A DNA stretch of 64,000 nucleotides from Saprospiraceae bacterium (GCA_029262995.1 JAJCYH010000029.1:54716-118715); one strand, 5' to 3'. Positions 25,998 to 35,199 are shown, counted from the stretch's first letter. Notes: generated by a model from the letters alone, not told the origin. Numbers and translations are program-made.

Positions 25998-27578
25998 TTA
26001 TCGTTTCATACCTTTTGTATCTATCACTCTTTTAACAGTACTAGCTGATACTTCGGCCCTTCTGTTCTTCATTCTTCCTTCTACCGAGTCATTATCCGCT
26101 ACTGGATTGGATTCTCCATAAGCCTCATAAGTCAATTGTTCAGCAGGTATACCGGCTTTAATTAGAGACCTTTGGACTTTTTTTGCTCTTAGTTCAGAGA
26201 TTCGCATATTTGAACTCTCTGAACCTTGACTATCAGAATAACCACCGACATGAATAAATGCTTTAGGATATTTTTTATGGAAACTCATAATGGTGTCAAT
26301 ATTTTCATCGTAGTGTTCGTCAGGACGCGTGCCAGAAATGAATTGGATGTTTGGTCCTTTCCATGAATTGATAATTTCTTCACGTGTAGGAATTGGTATT
26401 TCAGGGCAACCGTTTTTCTCTGGAATTCCAGCAACCTCAGGGCATTCATCGTCTTTATCTGCAATGCCATCGTTATCCTTATCTGGGCATCCTTGTGCTG
26501 TACCAGGTGTTTTAACACAATTATCTTCTTTATCATGAAATCCATCTCCATCTGTATCAGGACAGCCTCTTAAATCTCCTTTTGTCGTAGGACATTCATC
26601 ATCTTCATCGTTGAATCCATCTCCATCTGTATCAGGAATTGGACATCCATTATAACGAGCAACACCAGGATTATCTGGACATTCATCTACGCTATCACCT
26701 ATACCATCATTGTCAGTATCAGGACAACCTCTGTAACGTTCCTCTCCTTTTACTAGAGGGCAATCGTCATTAGGGTCAATGATTCCATCTCCATCTGTAT
26801 CAGGACAGCCGTTATGCTCAATAACACCGGCTAATTCAGGACATGCATCATCTTTGTCAGCGATTCCATCCAAGTCAGAATCTGGACATCCATCAAGATT
26901 TTTCAAACCTGGAACATCTGGACAAAGGTCTTTCTTATCCGGAACTCGGTCACCATCTCTATCTTTCATTCCAAAATTATAGGCAAACCCTAATTCATGA
27001 AGCCAGTATTTGTCTTTTGAATCAGGATCAATACCATTGTATGCATCACCAGAATATTCTATTCCATATTGTGTATGATAATACAATCCGAATCCGTCAG
27101 TAATATTAATCTTTAGACCAACTCCAACTGGAACAGCTAGACCCGAAGCATCCACTCCTGGATTCATTACTGATGCAGGACTATCGTCACTATAAGAAAA
27201 ATATCCAATTGCTGCAGATATAAAAGGTTGGAATTTATCTGATTTTATTGGCTTTAAGTGAATCCCTAAATTAGTTTGAAATGTATTACCTCGAAATTGA
27301 TTGGGCGCATCTGTTTCATTGTAAAGTCCTTGCTTTCCAATTGATGCTGCAAGTGAAACATCAAATAAAGGACCAACATATTTACTTATCCTTGCGCCAA
27401 ACTGAAGGTTGAATGGACTTTTAAAAACAGCATTGCTGCCTCTAGCTCCGTCATACTCCATTTTCCCAATTCCGACACCAACGCTCCATTGATTTGACTC
27501 GTTTTGGGCATGCATCGTAAATGATAAAACCAAAACAAGCAGGCTCGTTAATAATAGTTTTTTGCTCATATTATTCAT
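25998..27578 (-). CDS. OmpA-family outer-membrane protein with thrombospondin type-3 repeats
   Basis: 526 residues. Signal peptide at residues 1-24 (ending MHAQ), an N-terminal barrel of about 190 residues, then seven acidic calcium-binding type-3 repeats at about 205-395 (D-x-D-x-D-G-x-x-D units each followed by a C-P pair), then a C-terminal OmpA peptidoglycan-binding domain at about 410-515 (GGYSDSQGSESSNMRISELRAKKV, EGRMKNRRAEV). This order is typical of abundant Bacteroidota cell-envelope proteins anchoring the outer membrane to peptidoglycan. A structured leader precedes it. Confidence 0.93.
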   Translation of the reverse strand: MNNMSKKLLLTSLLVLVLSFTMHAQNESNQWSVGVGIGKMEYDGARGSNAVFKSPFNLQFGARISKYVGPLFDVSLAASIGKQGLYNETDAPNQFRGNTFQTNLGIHLKPIKSDKFQPFISAAIGYFSYSDDSPASVMNPGVDASGLAVPVGVGLKINITDGFGLYYHTQYGIEYSGDAYNGIDPDSKDKYWLHELGFAYNFGMKDRDGDRVPDKKDLCPDVPGLKNLDGCPDSDLDGIADKDDACPELAGVIEHNGCPDTDGDGIIDPNDDCPLVKGEERYRGCPDTDNDGIGDSVDECPDNPGVARYNGCPIPDTDGDGFNDEDDECPTTKGDLRGCPDTDGDGFHDKEDNCVKTPGTAQGCPDKDNDGIADKDDECPEVAGIPEKNGCPEIPIPTREEIINSWKGPNIQFISGTRPDEHYDENIDTIMSFHKKYPKAFIHVGGYSDSQGSESSNMRISELRAKKVQRSLIKAGIPAEQLTYEAYGESNPVADNDSVEGRMKNRRAEVSASTVKRVIDTKGMKR

Positions 27579-27614
27579 TTTATTAAGATTGGTTGTTTAA
27601 TTATTCATGTTTGT

Positions 27615-27655
27615 GTAAAAGTTCATATACAAAATATGGACTTTTACCAAATCTA
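27615..27655 (-). promoter_or_regulatory. Promoter -7 box and 5' stem-loop of the OmpA-family gene
   Basis: TAGATTTG (TAnnTTTG) lies at 27655-27648 on the minus strand. Directly after it, 27647-27634 and 27628-27615 form arms of 14 base pairs with a single G-U and a five-base loop. The predicted start falls in the first arm, so the mRNA would begin with this hairpin, about 37 bases ahead of the ATG. Confidence 0.6.
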
Positions 27656-27741
27656 AATATACTGAAGATAAACGTGAATTTTTTACAATTATAAGATTGC
27701 TTGAATAAAACAAGAGTAAGGAAGGGTTCCTCAAACTAAAA

Positions 27742-27763
27742 AACCCTTGCCTAAGCAAGGGTT
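27742..27763 (-). terminator. Terminator facing left, end of the 28-33.8 kb operon
   Basis: Perfect stem AACCCTTGC/GCAAGGGTT with a four-base loop; on the minus strand it is followed by TTTTTT. It lies about 290 bases after the decayed aldehyde dehydrogenase, with no gene visible in 27764-28056. Confidence 0.85.
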
Positions 27764-28056
27764 GAATCAGTTATGAAAAAACTATAAGTATCTTTCGATA
27801 TATCTAAATGTATTGAAAATAAGCGGATTAAACAACATTAATTCAAATTTATTACATATTCATAGACAGCAAGACGGCTATCTAACATTTCTTAAAGATG
27901 GGATATCAAGATTACCTGACAAATGCAATCTTGATAGATAGTATATGCCTATTCAGGTTCAAAACACATTTGCTTAAATAAAACATTTACGTTACTCCAC
28001 CCCAACACAAATATTTAATTTCAAGATAAAATCTTTTTTCTATATGGATATAAAAG

Positions 28057-28338
28057 TTAATGCCCAGATTCTCCTTTATCTGCTTTTTTACCACCAACCA
28101 CCACTAGAGCACCTTTTTCTTTTGTATCGCGTACCATTTTCTTGATAAACTTTAAAGCTTTCTCGGCAGCATCAATTGCTGCTTTTGTCTCTGTAGCTCT
28201 AGCATCACTTACCGAAGCAAGCAATTAATTGTTAAATGGATTCCTAACTTCTGTTTTTCCATCCTTTAATGTGTCAACCCATTCTCTGTCCATATAGAAA
28301 TGATGATTTTGCAATTGCTCTTCATTTAGGTATAACAT
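28057..28338 (-). pseudogene. Decayed, internally deleted aldehyde dehydrogenase
   Basis: One continuous minus-strand frame from ATG at 28338 to TAA at 28057 (94 codons). It begins like an aldehyde dehydrogenase (FYMDREWVDTLKDGKTEVRNPFNN), has an in-frame TAA where a Gly/Lys is expected, continues with LLASVSDARATETKAAIDAAEKAL, then jumps to a segment that normally lies more than 250 residues further on (KEKGALVVVGGKKADKGESGH). The cofactor site, the catalytic Cys and Glu and the C-terminus are all missing. The style resembles succinate-semialdehyde dehydrogenases. It begins 12 bases after the P-loop gene, so it was the last gene of that operon. Confidence 0.85.
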
Positions 28339-28350
28339 TTAGATAGAGTT

Positions 28351-29199
28351 TTAGGTACGGTACCAGTTATCAACAATATCATTAATTTCTGAATCAGAAT
28401 AATTATTCATGATGGATTGAGCTATTTTGTTAGCTTCTTCTTCAGAAGCCCTTATGCTTTCATCCTTATGCAAAGCATCTTCTTCCATTTCAGGAATCTC
28501 AAATATTTCATCAATAATTAAAGCTTCGAAGTTTCTATGTCTGAGGATTTGAGAATATACATATTCATAAATACCATCACTATATGAAGGCTGTTCGGAT
28601 AGATCGATATCCATACCAAATTCATTGGCAATTTTACAAGTATCCTTCCATAGCATAAGCATAACCGATGGTTTGGCACCTGACCATACTTTTGCGTCTT
28701 CCTTAACTTGTCGAGCTCTTTCCATTTCAATTTTTCTCCTTACTTTTTTCGTAGGTATAGGCACTACAATTTTTGTATTATCCGAGGCAAGATAATTTTC
28801 TAGGGAGCTGTCTTTATTTTTATGAATTAATTCGGAAAATCTATTGCCTACCAAAGGAGCTTCAATAACCAACAATTTGTTGTTCTCTGAATTTTTATTA
28901 ATCCATTCTTTAATATAATTGATCAACCAAGTACCAGCTATTAATTTGACACCATTATTTACAATTCCATCCCCCATGGGGTATTTTGCATTAATGAATT
29001 CGGTTTCGAAAGCTTTTCTTGCAACATCCCACTGGATCATATCTATCTCTTTTCCTAGCTTATGGGAAATATCTTCAAAAGCATTAATGTATAGGCTTTT
29101 CCCAACACCAGGCAATCCTGAAAAAACGATAATTTTGCTTGATTCAGCTATTTCAATAAATTGTTCAGACAAAGGGTGATCAACTGGTATGATATTCAT
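28351..29199 (-). CDS. P-loop NTPase, kinase-like, unknown role
   Basis: 282 residues, cytoplasmic. Walker A GLPGVGKS at residues 28-35; an acidic strand end (KLLVIEAPLVGNRFSE) may be the Walker B or a lid. Arg-rich segment KVRRKIEMERARQ resembles the lid of small-molecule kinases. The last 40 residues are very acidic. Overall size fits a small-molecule kinase or zeta-toxin-like phosphotransferase, but I cannot name a substrate. It is the fifth gene of the operon, 17 bases after the phosphoesterase, so a kinase/phosphatase pair acting on the same metabolite is possible (inference). Confidence 0.6.
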   Translation of the reverse strand: MNIIPVDHPLSEQFIEIAESSKIIVFSGLPGVGKSLYINAFEDISHKLGKEIDMIQWDVARKAFETEFINAKYPMGDGIVNNGVKLIAGTWLINYIKEWINKNSENNKLLVIEAPLVGNRFSELIHKNKDSSLENYLASDNTKIVVPIPTKKVRRKIEMERARQVKEDAKVWSGAKPSVMLMLWKDTCKIANEFGMDIDLSEQPSYSDGIYEYVYSQILRHRNFEALIIDEIFEIPEMEEDALHKDESIRASEEEANKIAQSIMNNYSDSEINDIVDNWYRT

Positions 29200-29216
29200 G
29201 GACTCTAGTTATGATG

Positions 29217-29810
29217 CTACAAATTGAAAGAATCTTCTGATCTAAAGCCCAAATCATCTTTATGCTTTTTTAGATATTTGTCTACAAGATCTGACTTTAG
29301 ACTTATACTACCTTTTAGTTCAATAATATCAACAGTATTGTCAGTTGTATCGTATAAAGCATAACTTGCTATACCTGTTTTTTGAGCAGACAATTCTCCT
29401 GGATTTACGACCAATGTTTCTCCTATCTTTTTAATATCTGAAAGATGATTGTGTCCATAAAATACAGCATCGTAATTTTCTGATTCTGCCATTGGAACAG
29501 AAAGGTCGTCATAGTGCGTGATGAATATTTTTCTATTATCTATATCAAGAAAATCATAGACATTCAATGCAACGGTTAGATTACTATTTTCTTTGAATGC
29601 AGTGTTCACGATATCTACTTTTTCACCATCATTATTTCCCCATATCATATGTACAGGAATACTTTGAATAGATAAAACTTTCGCGATCCCTGCATTGATC
29701 AAATCGCCCAAACATAAAATACAATCTGCCTTATGATCTGAAATTGATTCCAAAGCCAAAATGAGGTTGTGGAAGTTTTCGTGGATATCAGAAATAACGG
29801 CTATTTTCAT
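29217..29810 (-). CDS. YfcE/MJ0936-type metallophosphoesterase
   Basis: 197 residues. Metal ligands in order: SDIHEN (Asp8, His10), CLGDLIN, WGNNDGE (Asn), ITHYDD (His) and FYGHNHLSDI. These are the five blocks of calcineurin-like phosphoesterases with two metal ions. Small members of this group hydrolyse phosphodiesters. It is the fourth gene in the operon, 38 bases after the unknown helical protein and 17 before the P-loop gene. Confidence 0.87.
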   Translation of the reverse strand: MKIAVISDIHENFHNLILALESISDHKADCILCLGDLINAGIAKVLSIQSIPVHMIWGNNDGEKVDIVNTAFKENSNLTVALNVYDFLDIDNRKIFITHYDDLSVPMAESENYDAVFYGHNHLSDIKKIGETLVVNPGELSAQKTGIASYALYDTTDNTVDIIELKGSISLKSDLVDKYLKKHKDDLGFRSEDSFNL

Positions 29811-29848
29811 TTTATTAATCTATATAAATCTACTGCTTTTCAATGCAA

Positions 29849-30943
29849 TTAGTTCAGAATAAAACTTGTCTCCTTTTCTCTCATTGCAGCCATGGTTCGA
29901 AGTACATCTGCAGCGGTTAGTTTTATCGGCTTAGATCCAGGCCTCATAAATCCTTCCTGAAGAAGTGATTTTTCCATGCCAACCATTCTACCGGCAATTA
30001 TAGAATGTACATGCATGTCTTCAAGATAGTACGCTCTAAACATTTCTATAGCATCAATAATCCTTTGGTCAAGGTCTCCTTGTTCCTTTCTGGCTTTAAT
30101 GATGTTCAATAGATTCTTTTTTCTTGACCGCCATTCAACATATTCTAGATTTTGAGTACCAGAAAATCCATTTGGCAAGTTTGCTTCATCATTGGCTTTA
30201 CTCATATCTGGTCTAATTACAGACTTATATATACTGGCCGTAAAGCTATTGCCAAATTCCATGCTTGCTGTAGTTCCTCTGAATAAGTGGGCTCCTTTAT
30301 CTATCCAATCTTCTATTTCAGCCACATCACCACCATTTTCAATGCCCTGTGCTGCTTTCTCGAAACAATAGCCTGAAAAGATTAAAAACAAAGCGAAGTT
30401 GTGGTGAGCAAGTTTCCATCTATACAACGCTCTATCTTTATTGTTTTCTGGCGCTGTAGTGCTCGAGGTACCCTTTAATTCAAAGTCTAGGGAAGATGAT
30501 TTATCTTTCAATATAATAGCATTTGCAGCTTCCCAAGCCTTTAAAATATAAGCTATTTCACCTCTTGACATAGAAGTATATTGAAGTTCTGAAATTACCT
30601 CAGCAGAAGTATCTAAAAACTGCTGAATAAACTGACCAGAAGTCATATTTCGAACCCTTGAAACTTCAAAGTACTTGTCATAAATGTCATACTTATCATT
30701 CATGTCTTTTTCCTTCACCTGACCATCCTTAAAGGCGAGGTCTGGATTGACAAGTGGAGCTAGTGCTTCAGAAAATTTTGAGAAAGCATTTAATACTCCT
30801 GGCAACATATATGTTTCTCCCAATAAGATATCAATTTGGTTTCTGACTCTTTTGTCGAAGTAAAACATCTTCTCAACTTCATCATTGAAAATAAATTCAA
30901 GCTCAGAAATACTGCTTTTTAAAGGTAGATAACACTGGTTCAT
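29849..30943 (-). CDS. Unknown helical protein with conserved-looking His/Arg motifs, possibly an oxygenase-like fold
   Basis: 364 residues, no signal peptide, almost entirely helical by composition. Distinct blocks: WKLAHHNFALFLIFSGYCFE (about residue 175), HLFRGTTASMEFGNSFTASI (about 215), VIRPDM...NGFSGTQNLEYVEWR (about 240) and YYLEDMHVHSIIAGRMVGME (about 315). Multiple histidines in helices could hold a metal or haem, as in helical oxygenase superfamilies, but I do not recognise the family and this is speculation. It lies between the ThDP enzyme (63 bases) and the phosphoesterase (38 bases), so it probably acts in the same pathway. Confidence 0.6.
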   Translation of the reverse strand: MNQCYLPLKSSISELEFIFNDEVEKMFYFDKRVRNQIDILLGETYMLPGVLNAFSKFSEALAPLVNPDLAFKDGQVKEKDMNDKYDIYDKYFEVSRVRNMTSGQFIQQFLDTSAEVISELQYTSMSRGEIAYILKAWEAANAIILKDKSSSLDFELKGTSSTTAPENNKDRALYRWKLAHHNFALFLIFSGYCFEKAAQGIENGGDVAEIEDWIDKGAHLFRGTTASMEFGNSFTASIYKSVIRPDMSKANDEANLPNGFSGTQNLEYVEWRSRKKNLLNIIKARKEQGDLDQRIIDAIEMFRAYYLEDMHVHSIIAGRMVGMEKSLLQEGFMRPGSKPIKLTAADVLRTMAAMREKETSFILN

Positions 30944-31006
30944 TTTATTTAAATTGTATATTAATTAAAAATTGCTGTACATAATAAATTATCCTTTCAT
31001 TTAGTC

Positions 31007-32617
31007 TTACGTTTTAAATCTGTTTGTACTTGGCCAATCGTTGGTCACAGGCACTTCGATTATGGTCGGTAATTCTTGACCTCTTGCAATTCTAATTTGC
31101 TTGCGCAAATCATCAAGATTATTAACACGTACACCATTGGCACCGAAAGCATGAGCCATTTTTATAAAATCTGGATTATGTAAATCAGTAGCTATGATTC
31201 TATTTCCATAGAGCTCCTCTTGCATGCTCCTTACATTACCAAAAAGATTATTGTTAAATAAGAGCACGATTACACCCAGTTTGTGCTGAACGGCTGTAGC
31301 CAATTCTTGCACACCAAACATAAATCCACCATCTCCTGCTACAGAAATTACTGTGGCTTCAGGCCTTGCTGCCTTTGCTCCTAGTGCTGTTTGAAATCCC
31401 CACCCTAAGGTACCCATATGACCAGTACTTAAGTAAGTTCGGGGTAACTCTGTATTCCATGATATGCGGCTGGCAAAACCAACCTGTGTCAACTCATCTA
31501 CAAAGATACCATCTTTTGGCAGTTCTTCCCGTATCAAATTTAAGTAAGAATTCTGAGGTTCCAAATAGGCAGTTAGAGATTGCCACTTTTTTGAAAACTC
31601 GTCCATCTCTGACTTTCTTGAATCCCTTGGTTTTGATTCTACATTCAGTGCCTTGTTAAGCAATTGTAAAATCGACTTAGAATCTCCTGTTATGCTGACA
31701 TCTGATTTAGCCATACGATTGTGAACTTCTTCATCAATGTTAATGCTTAGAAATTTTTGATTGTCAGATTTTTTCCATTTTAGCAAAGGCATCCGTGCAT
31801 GAGAGCCAATGGTAATAATTAAATCACAATCTTTCCACAATAATTTGGCCGCAGGCACTGGATAACTCAGATAATGACTGCTTGGCACTATGCCCTTACC
31901 AGTTCGGTATGCAAAAACAGGGGACTGTAAAAATTCTACAAAAGATATAACTTCCTGAGAAGCATGCATTGCTCCACTTGAAACAAAAACCAAAGGATTT
32001 TTCGCTTCTTGAATTAACTGGATTGCATCTTCAATTTTACTTGAATCTATTTGTATTTCTAGAGGATTGGTATTAAAGCCTTCAAAATCGATGTTGCCTT
32101 TGGATTCCAATACGTCCATGGCAACTTCAACGCCTACTGGCCTTGGTCTTCCTGTGTTTAAATTTCTAAAAGCATTTGCCATAACACCTGGAACTTGGGC
32201 TGGGCTTTCTATTTCTTCAGCCCATTTGGTCAATCTTTTAAGGATTCCCATTTGATCTGGAATCTCATGCAAAACACCAAACTTCTTACCTTGTAGTTTG
32301 CGTGGTATTTGACCAACCAAACACATCACATTTGCGTTAAGCCCATAAATTGTAGACAGTGCACCACAGCTGTTTAAGAACCCTGGTCCAGGGACAATAT
32401 TGTAAACAGAATTTTCTCCCGTGGCAAGGTAATGCCCTAATGCCATATACCCAGCTCCTTGTTCGTGTCTTGTATGTAATACCTTTATTTCGTCTTGATA
32501 ATCATAAAAGGCATTATACAACCAATCATTTTGAACACCAGGCAATCCATAAACCTGCTTAATTCCACCTTTTATTAGTGATCTGACTACTGCTTGTCCT
32601 CCTGTTAATTCTTCCAA
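31007..32617 (-). CDS. Thiamine-diphosphate-dependent enzyme (acetolactate synthase/benzoylformate decarboxylase family)
   Basis: 536 residues with three domains: N-terminal PYR domain with the catalytic Glu in LHTRHEQGAGYMALGHY (about residue 53), a central domain, and the PP domain with ThDP motif GDGGFMFGVQELATA...LLFNNN (about 425-455). Family members decarboxylate 2-oxo acids or join them. It lacks a small regulatory subunit, which argues against biosynthetic acetolactate synthase. Placed right after an aminotransferase (5 bases), it would naturally take the 2-oxo acid that the aminotransferase makes. The exact reaction is unknown. Confidence 0.88.
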   Translation of the reverse strand: MEELTGGQAVVRSLIKGGIKQVYGLPGVQNDWLYNAFYDYQDEIKVLHTRHEQGAGYMALGHYLATGENSVYNIVPGPGFLNSCGALSTIYGLNANVMCLVGQIPRKLQGKKFGVLHEIPDQMGILKRLTKWAEEIESPAQVPGVMANAFRNLNTGRPRPVGVEVAMDVLESKGNIDFEGFNTNPLEIQIDSSKIEDAIQLIQEAKNPLVFVSSGAMHASQEVISFVEFLQSPVFAYRTGKGIVPSSHYLSYPVPAAKLLWKDCDLIITIGSHARMPLLKWKKSDNQKFLSINIDEEVHNRMAKSDVSITGDSKSILQLLNKALNVESKPRDSRKSEMDEFSKKWQSLTAYLEPQNSYLNLIREELPKDGIFVDELTQVGFASRISWNTELPRTYLSTGHMGTLGWGFQTALGAKAARPEATVISVAGDGGFMFGVQELATAVQHKLGVIVLLFNNNLFGNVRSMQEELYGNRIIATDLHNPDFIKMAHAFGANGVRVNNLDDLRKQIRIARGQELPTIIEVPVTNDWPSTNRFKT

Positions 32618-32622
32618 TTGAC

Positions 32623-33738
32623 TTAATTTTTATTTAATACTTTTTTTAATGCATTGAGATAAGCAAGATTGGCTTCTCTATTACCAATTGTGACTCTAAT
32701 ACAATCTGTAGCTCCAAAATTGGCAACTGGACGTACCATTACGCCTTCATTTAGCATTTCACGTTCAAACTGTTCATCATTCATTTCAGGTTTGATGGTG
32801 ATAAAATTTGCTTGTGTAGGCCAAAATTTAATTCCTAATTTATCCAATTGATCATATAAGAACTCTTTTTCTGAATGAATTAAATTGACTGTTTCATTAA
32901 TAAATTCATTATCCCTTAATGCCGCAATACCTGCTTCCAAAGCAAGCGTGCTGATCATAAAAGGTGTTCTGGCTTGAGAGACATATTTTGCAATTTTAGT
33001 TGAGCTGTAGGCATATCCCAATCGTAATCCTGCAAGACCATAGGCTTTTGAAAAACTATTTACTGCAATGATGTTTTTCCCAGAATCGAGATATTCATAC
33101 CCTCTGACGTAGTCATCAGCTTGGACAAATTGAAAGTAAACTTCATCATAAACAAGCACGACATGATCGGGGAGTAAAGCTACCAATCGATCCATATCTT
33201 TTTTAGGAATATAGGTTCCTGTTGGATTATTGGGGCTTGTAATAAAAATTAATCTAGTTCTATTGTTGATGTTTAAAATGATTTCTTCTACATCTAAACT
33301 ATAATCGTCTCCTTTCAGGGGAATATCTATAACTTTTGCACCTAATTTTTTTGCAAACATCAAGTAGGGTTTAAAAGTCGGATTGCTAACAATAATTTCG
33401 TCGCCTTCCCTTAAAAATGAAGATTCGATAAGATTAAGTAAAGAAACTGCACTATTATCCGTAATAAATTGATCAGCAGTCAGTAACTGGTCATTATAAA
33501 ATTCGGCAAGAGCTTTTCGTAACCTTCCATCCGAACGATCACAATATTCATTTAATGAGTTTATATGAGTTTTTATGGCTTCTATAGCCAATGGAGAGCT
33601 GCCCAGAATATTCTCATTAGAAGATAACTTATACAACTTATCTGCTTTTGTACTGGCTAAAACATCTGCCTTTGATTTTCCTGCTTTATAGTCAGATTTA
33701 GGCAATAGACTTTTCTTGAAAATATCCTCCAACTGCAT
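32623..33738 (-). CDS. Class I/II PLP-dependent aminotransferase (HisC-like)
   Basis: 371 residues. Fold-type I signatures: SSNENILGSSP at the start, ITSPNNPTGTYIP, VYDEVYFQF (PLP-ring Asp) and the PLP-lysine in NSFSKAYGLAGLRLGYAYS (about residue 230), with a C-terminal Arg in RVTIGNREAN that binds substrate carboxylate or phosphate. It resembles histidinol-phosphate aminotransferases, but no his genes are near. First gene of a five-gene operon, it presumably supplies the 2-oxo acid for the ThDP enzyme. Confidence 0.87.
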   Translation of the reverse strand: MQLEDIFKKSLLPKSDYKAGKSKADVLASTKADKLYKLSSNENILGSSPLAIEAIKTHINSLNEYCDRSDGRLRKALAEFYNDQLLTADQFITDNSAVSLLNLIESSFLREGDEIIVSNPTFKPYLMFAKKLGAKVIDIPLKGDDYSLDVEEIILNINNRTRLIFITSPNNPTGTYIPKKDMDRLVALLPDHVVLVYDEVYFQFVQADDYVRGYEYLDSGKNIIAVNSFSKAYGLAGLRLGYAYSSTKIAKYVSQARTPFMISTLALEAGIAALRDNEFINETVNLIHSEKEFLYDQLDKLGIKFWPTQANFITIKPEMNDEQFEREMLNEGVMVRPVANFGATDCIRVTIGNREANLAYLNALKKVLNKN

Positions 33739-34464
33739 ATTATATAGTATTCTTTATTCAATAATTTAGGCATTACAAAGGTGCTAATAAATTGCGACAT
33801 TGAGCCCTTGCCAGAGGAAAGAATAGAAATTACTACCAATTGTTTAAGTATCCATTTTAAAATATAGCACATCGTTATTCATCCCTTACAAGCAAGAGTA
33901 TCTTGTGGGCCTATAGGGAACAAGGCAATTGGTCCTATTGGGCATTTAGCATAACAGAATTCATTACAATTTATGGAACCTTGATTGTTGTTATTGATGC
34001 GTTTGCTAGAAGCCTAATAAAATGTCTTGATGTATTAAGCTATACTAATGAACCAACAAAGAAATTGAATTTGAATTCAGATAAGAACTTAAAGGCAAGC
34101 ATTTGAATCATTTTCCTTTGGGTCCTTCTTTTATTCAAACATTTTGCGTCAAGCATGATTTCAATGTTGGAATTTGCAACTATACTTGCTTTCATCTGTG
34201 CTCCTTTCATTATCTTTCTTAATTTTTAAATGTATAATGAGCCCTGCGATAGCAAAAGATCTAAAATTACCATTATGGCTAAAATCACGTGCGTTTGTAG
34301 GATAGGTATTTTTGACATTTTTTTTGCTATTTATTACATAGTAAATCTGATTATTGGGGGTGTAGTATTACTTCTGGCAGACAATTCAAGTATTATTTGA
34401 ATAATCCAAAACTAATTAGTCAACAGTCACGTTTAATCTAGATAGTACAAACTCATTAAAGCCC
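33739..34464. other. Intergenic region, possible gene remnant
   Basis: No intact gene seen. From about 33861 to 34106 on the plus strand one frame (no ATG start) encodes a hydrophobic stretch (WSYWAFSITEFITIYGTLI, then VVIDAFARSL) with a charged tail, possibly the end of a lost membrane protein. The rest (34107-34464) shows nothing beyond the presumed promoter of the next gene. Confidence 0.3.
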
Positions 34465-35199
34465 ATGAGATCAAATATCCTTCTTGCAACAATAGTCTCT
34501 ATCTTGTTCTTTTCTTGTGACAATTCAGATATTGATAAATTAAACATCAATATAAAACTGGAATATGATGGAGCACCATTGGTGTTTTTTGAGGATGTCA
34601 GTTATCCTGACGGCAGGATATTTGAGTTTACTAGATTCAGTATTTATATTTCTGAAATATCCCTTGATAATGAAACCAATAGTACTCTTATTAAGGACGT
34701 AGATTATTTAGATCTAACGGCTTCACACTCCAGCTTAACGTCAGCAAGCGAAGGCTTCAATTATGGTCTTGAACTTTCTGAAAGTATGAGTTTTCAAAAA
34801 ATCCGGTTTAATTTAGGCCTGACAGATGAACAAAACAACAGCAAACCAGAAGATTACAATTCTTCCTCTCCACTAGCTTTAAGCGGTGAGTATTGGTCAA
34901 ACTGGGAAAGTTATGTCTTTACAAAAATCGAAGGAAGAATAGACCTTGACGGAGATGGTATTTCAGATGGTGTCGCCTTACATTTAGGGTCATCAGAAGC
35001 ATTAAGAAATCTAATATTTGAAAATCTCGATTCGTCTGGGGACATAGAGCTTACAATCGATATGAAAAAAGTATTTGAACGCGATGGCATCATCTACGAT
35101 ATCAATGCTACGCCAAGAATACATAGTTTGAATCAACTAATGCAGACCAATATATTGATGGACAATCTCAAAGCAGCCATTGCGTTAACCGGAAATTAA
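34465..35199 (+). CDS. MbnP-like lipoprotein
   Basis: 244 residues with a lipoprotein signal (lipobox LFFSC, Cys at about 18). The body matches the MbnP-like family of Bacteroidota: FEFTRFSIYISEISL, FNLGLTDEQNNSKPEDY, GEYWSNWESYVFTKIEGRI and GVALHLGSSEALRNL. In methanobactin operons MbnP is a periplasmic partner of the di-haem protein MbnH; stand-alone relatives often neighbour a cytochrome peroxidase. No such haem protein is next to it here. Function uncertain, probably periplasmic. Confidence 0.7.
   Translation: MRSNILLATIVSILFFSCDNSDIDKLNINIKLEYDGAPLVFFEDVSYPDGRIFEFTRFSIYISEISLDNETNSTLIKDVDYLDLTASHSSLTSASEGFNYGLELSESMSFQKIRFNLGLTDEQNNSKPEDYNSSSPLALSGEYWSNWESYVFTKIEGRIDLDGDGISDGVALHLGSSEALRNLIFENLDSSGDIELTIDMKKVFERDGIIYDINATPRIHSLNQLMQTNILMDNLKAAIALTGN

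Noticed and set aside
26400..27000. Short tandem DNA repeats in the OmpA-family gene, and plus-strand frames over them
   Set aside because: They are the coding of calcium-binding type-3 repeats; the opposite-strand frames are shadows.
28351..29199. Zeta-toxin or conjugation ATPase call for the P-loop protein
   Set aside because: Only Walker A is certain; no antitoxin or transfer gene is near and the operon is metabolic.
33903..34106. 67-residue hydrophobic frame as a small membrane protein gene
   Set aside because: Begins at TTG, no RBS or promoter, and the frame looks like the tail of a longer lost protein; noted only as a possible remnant.
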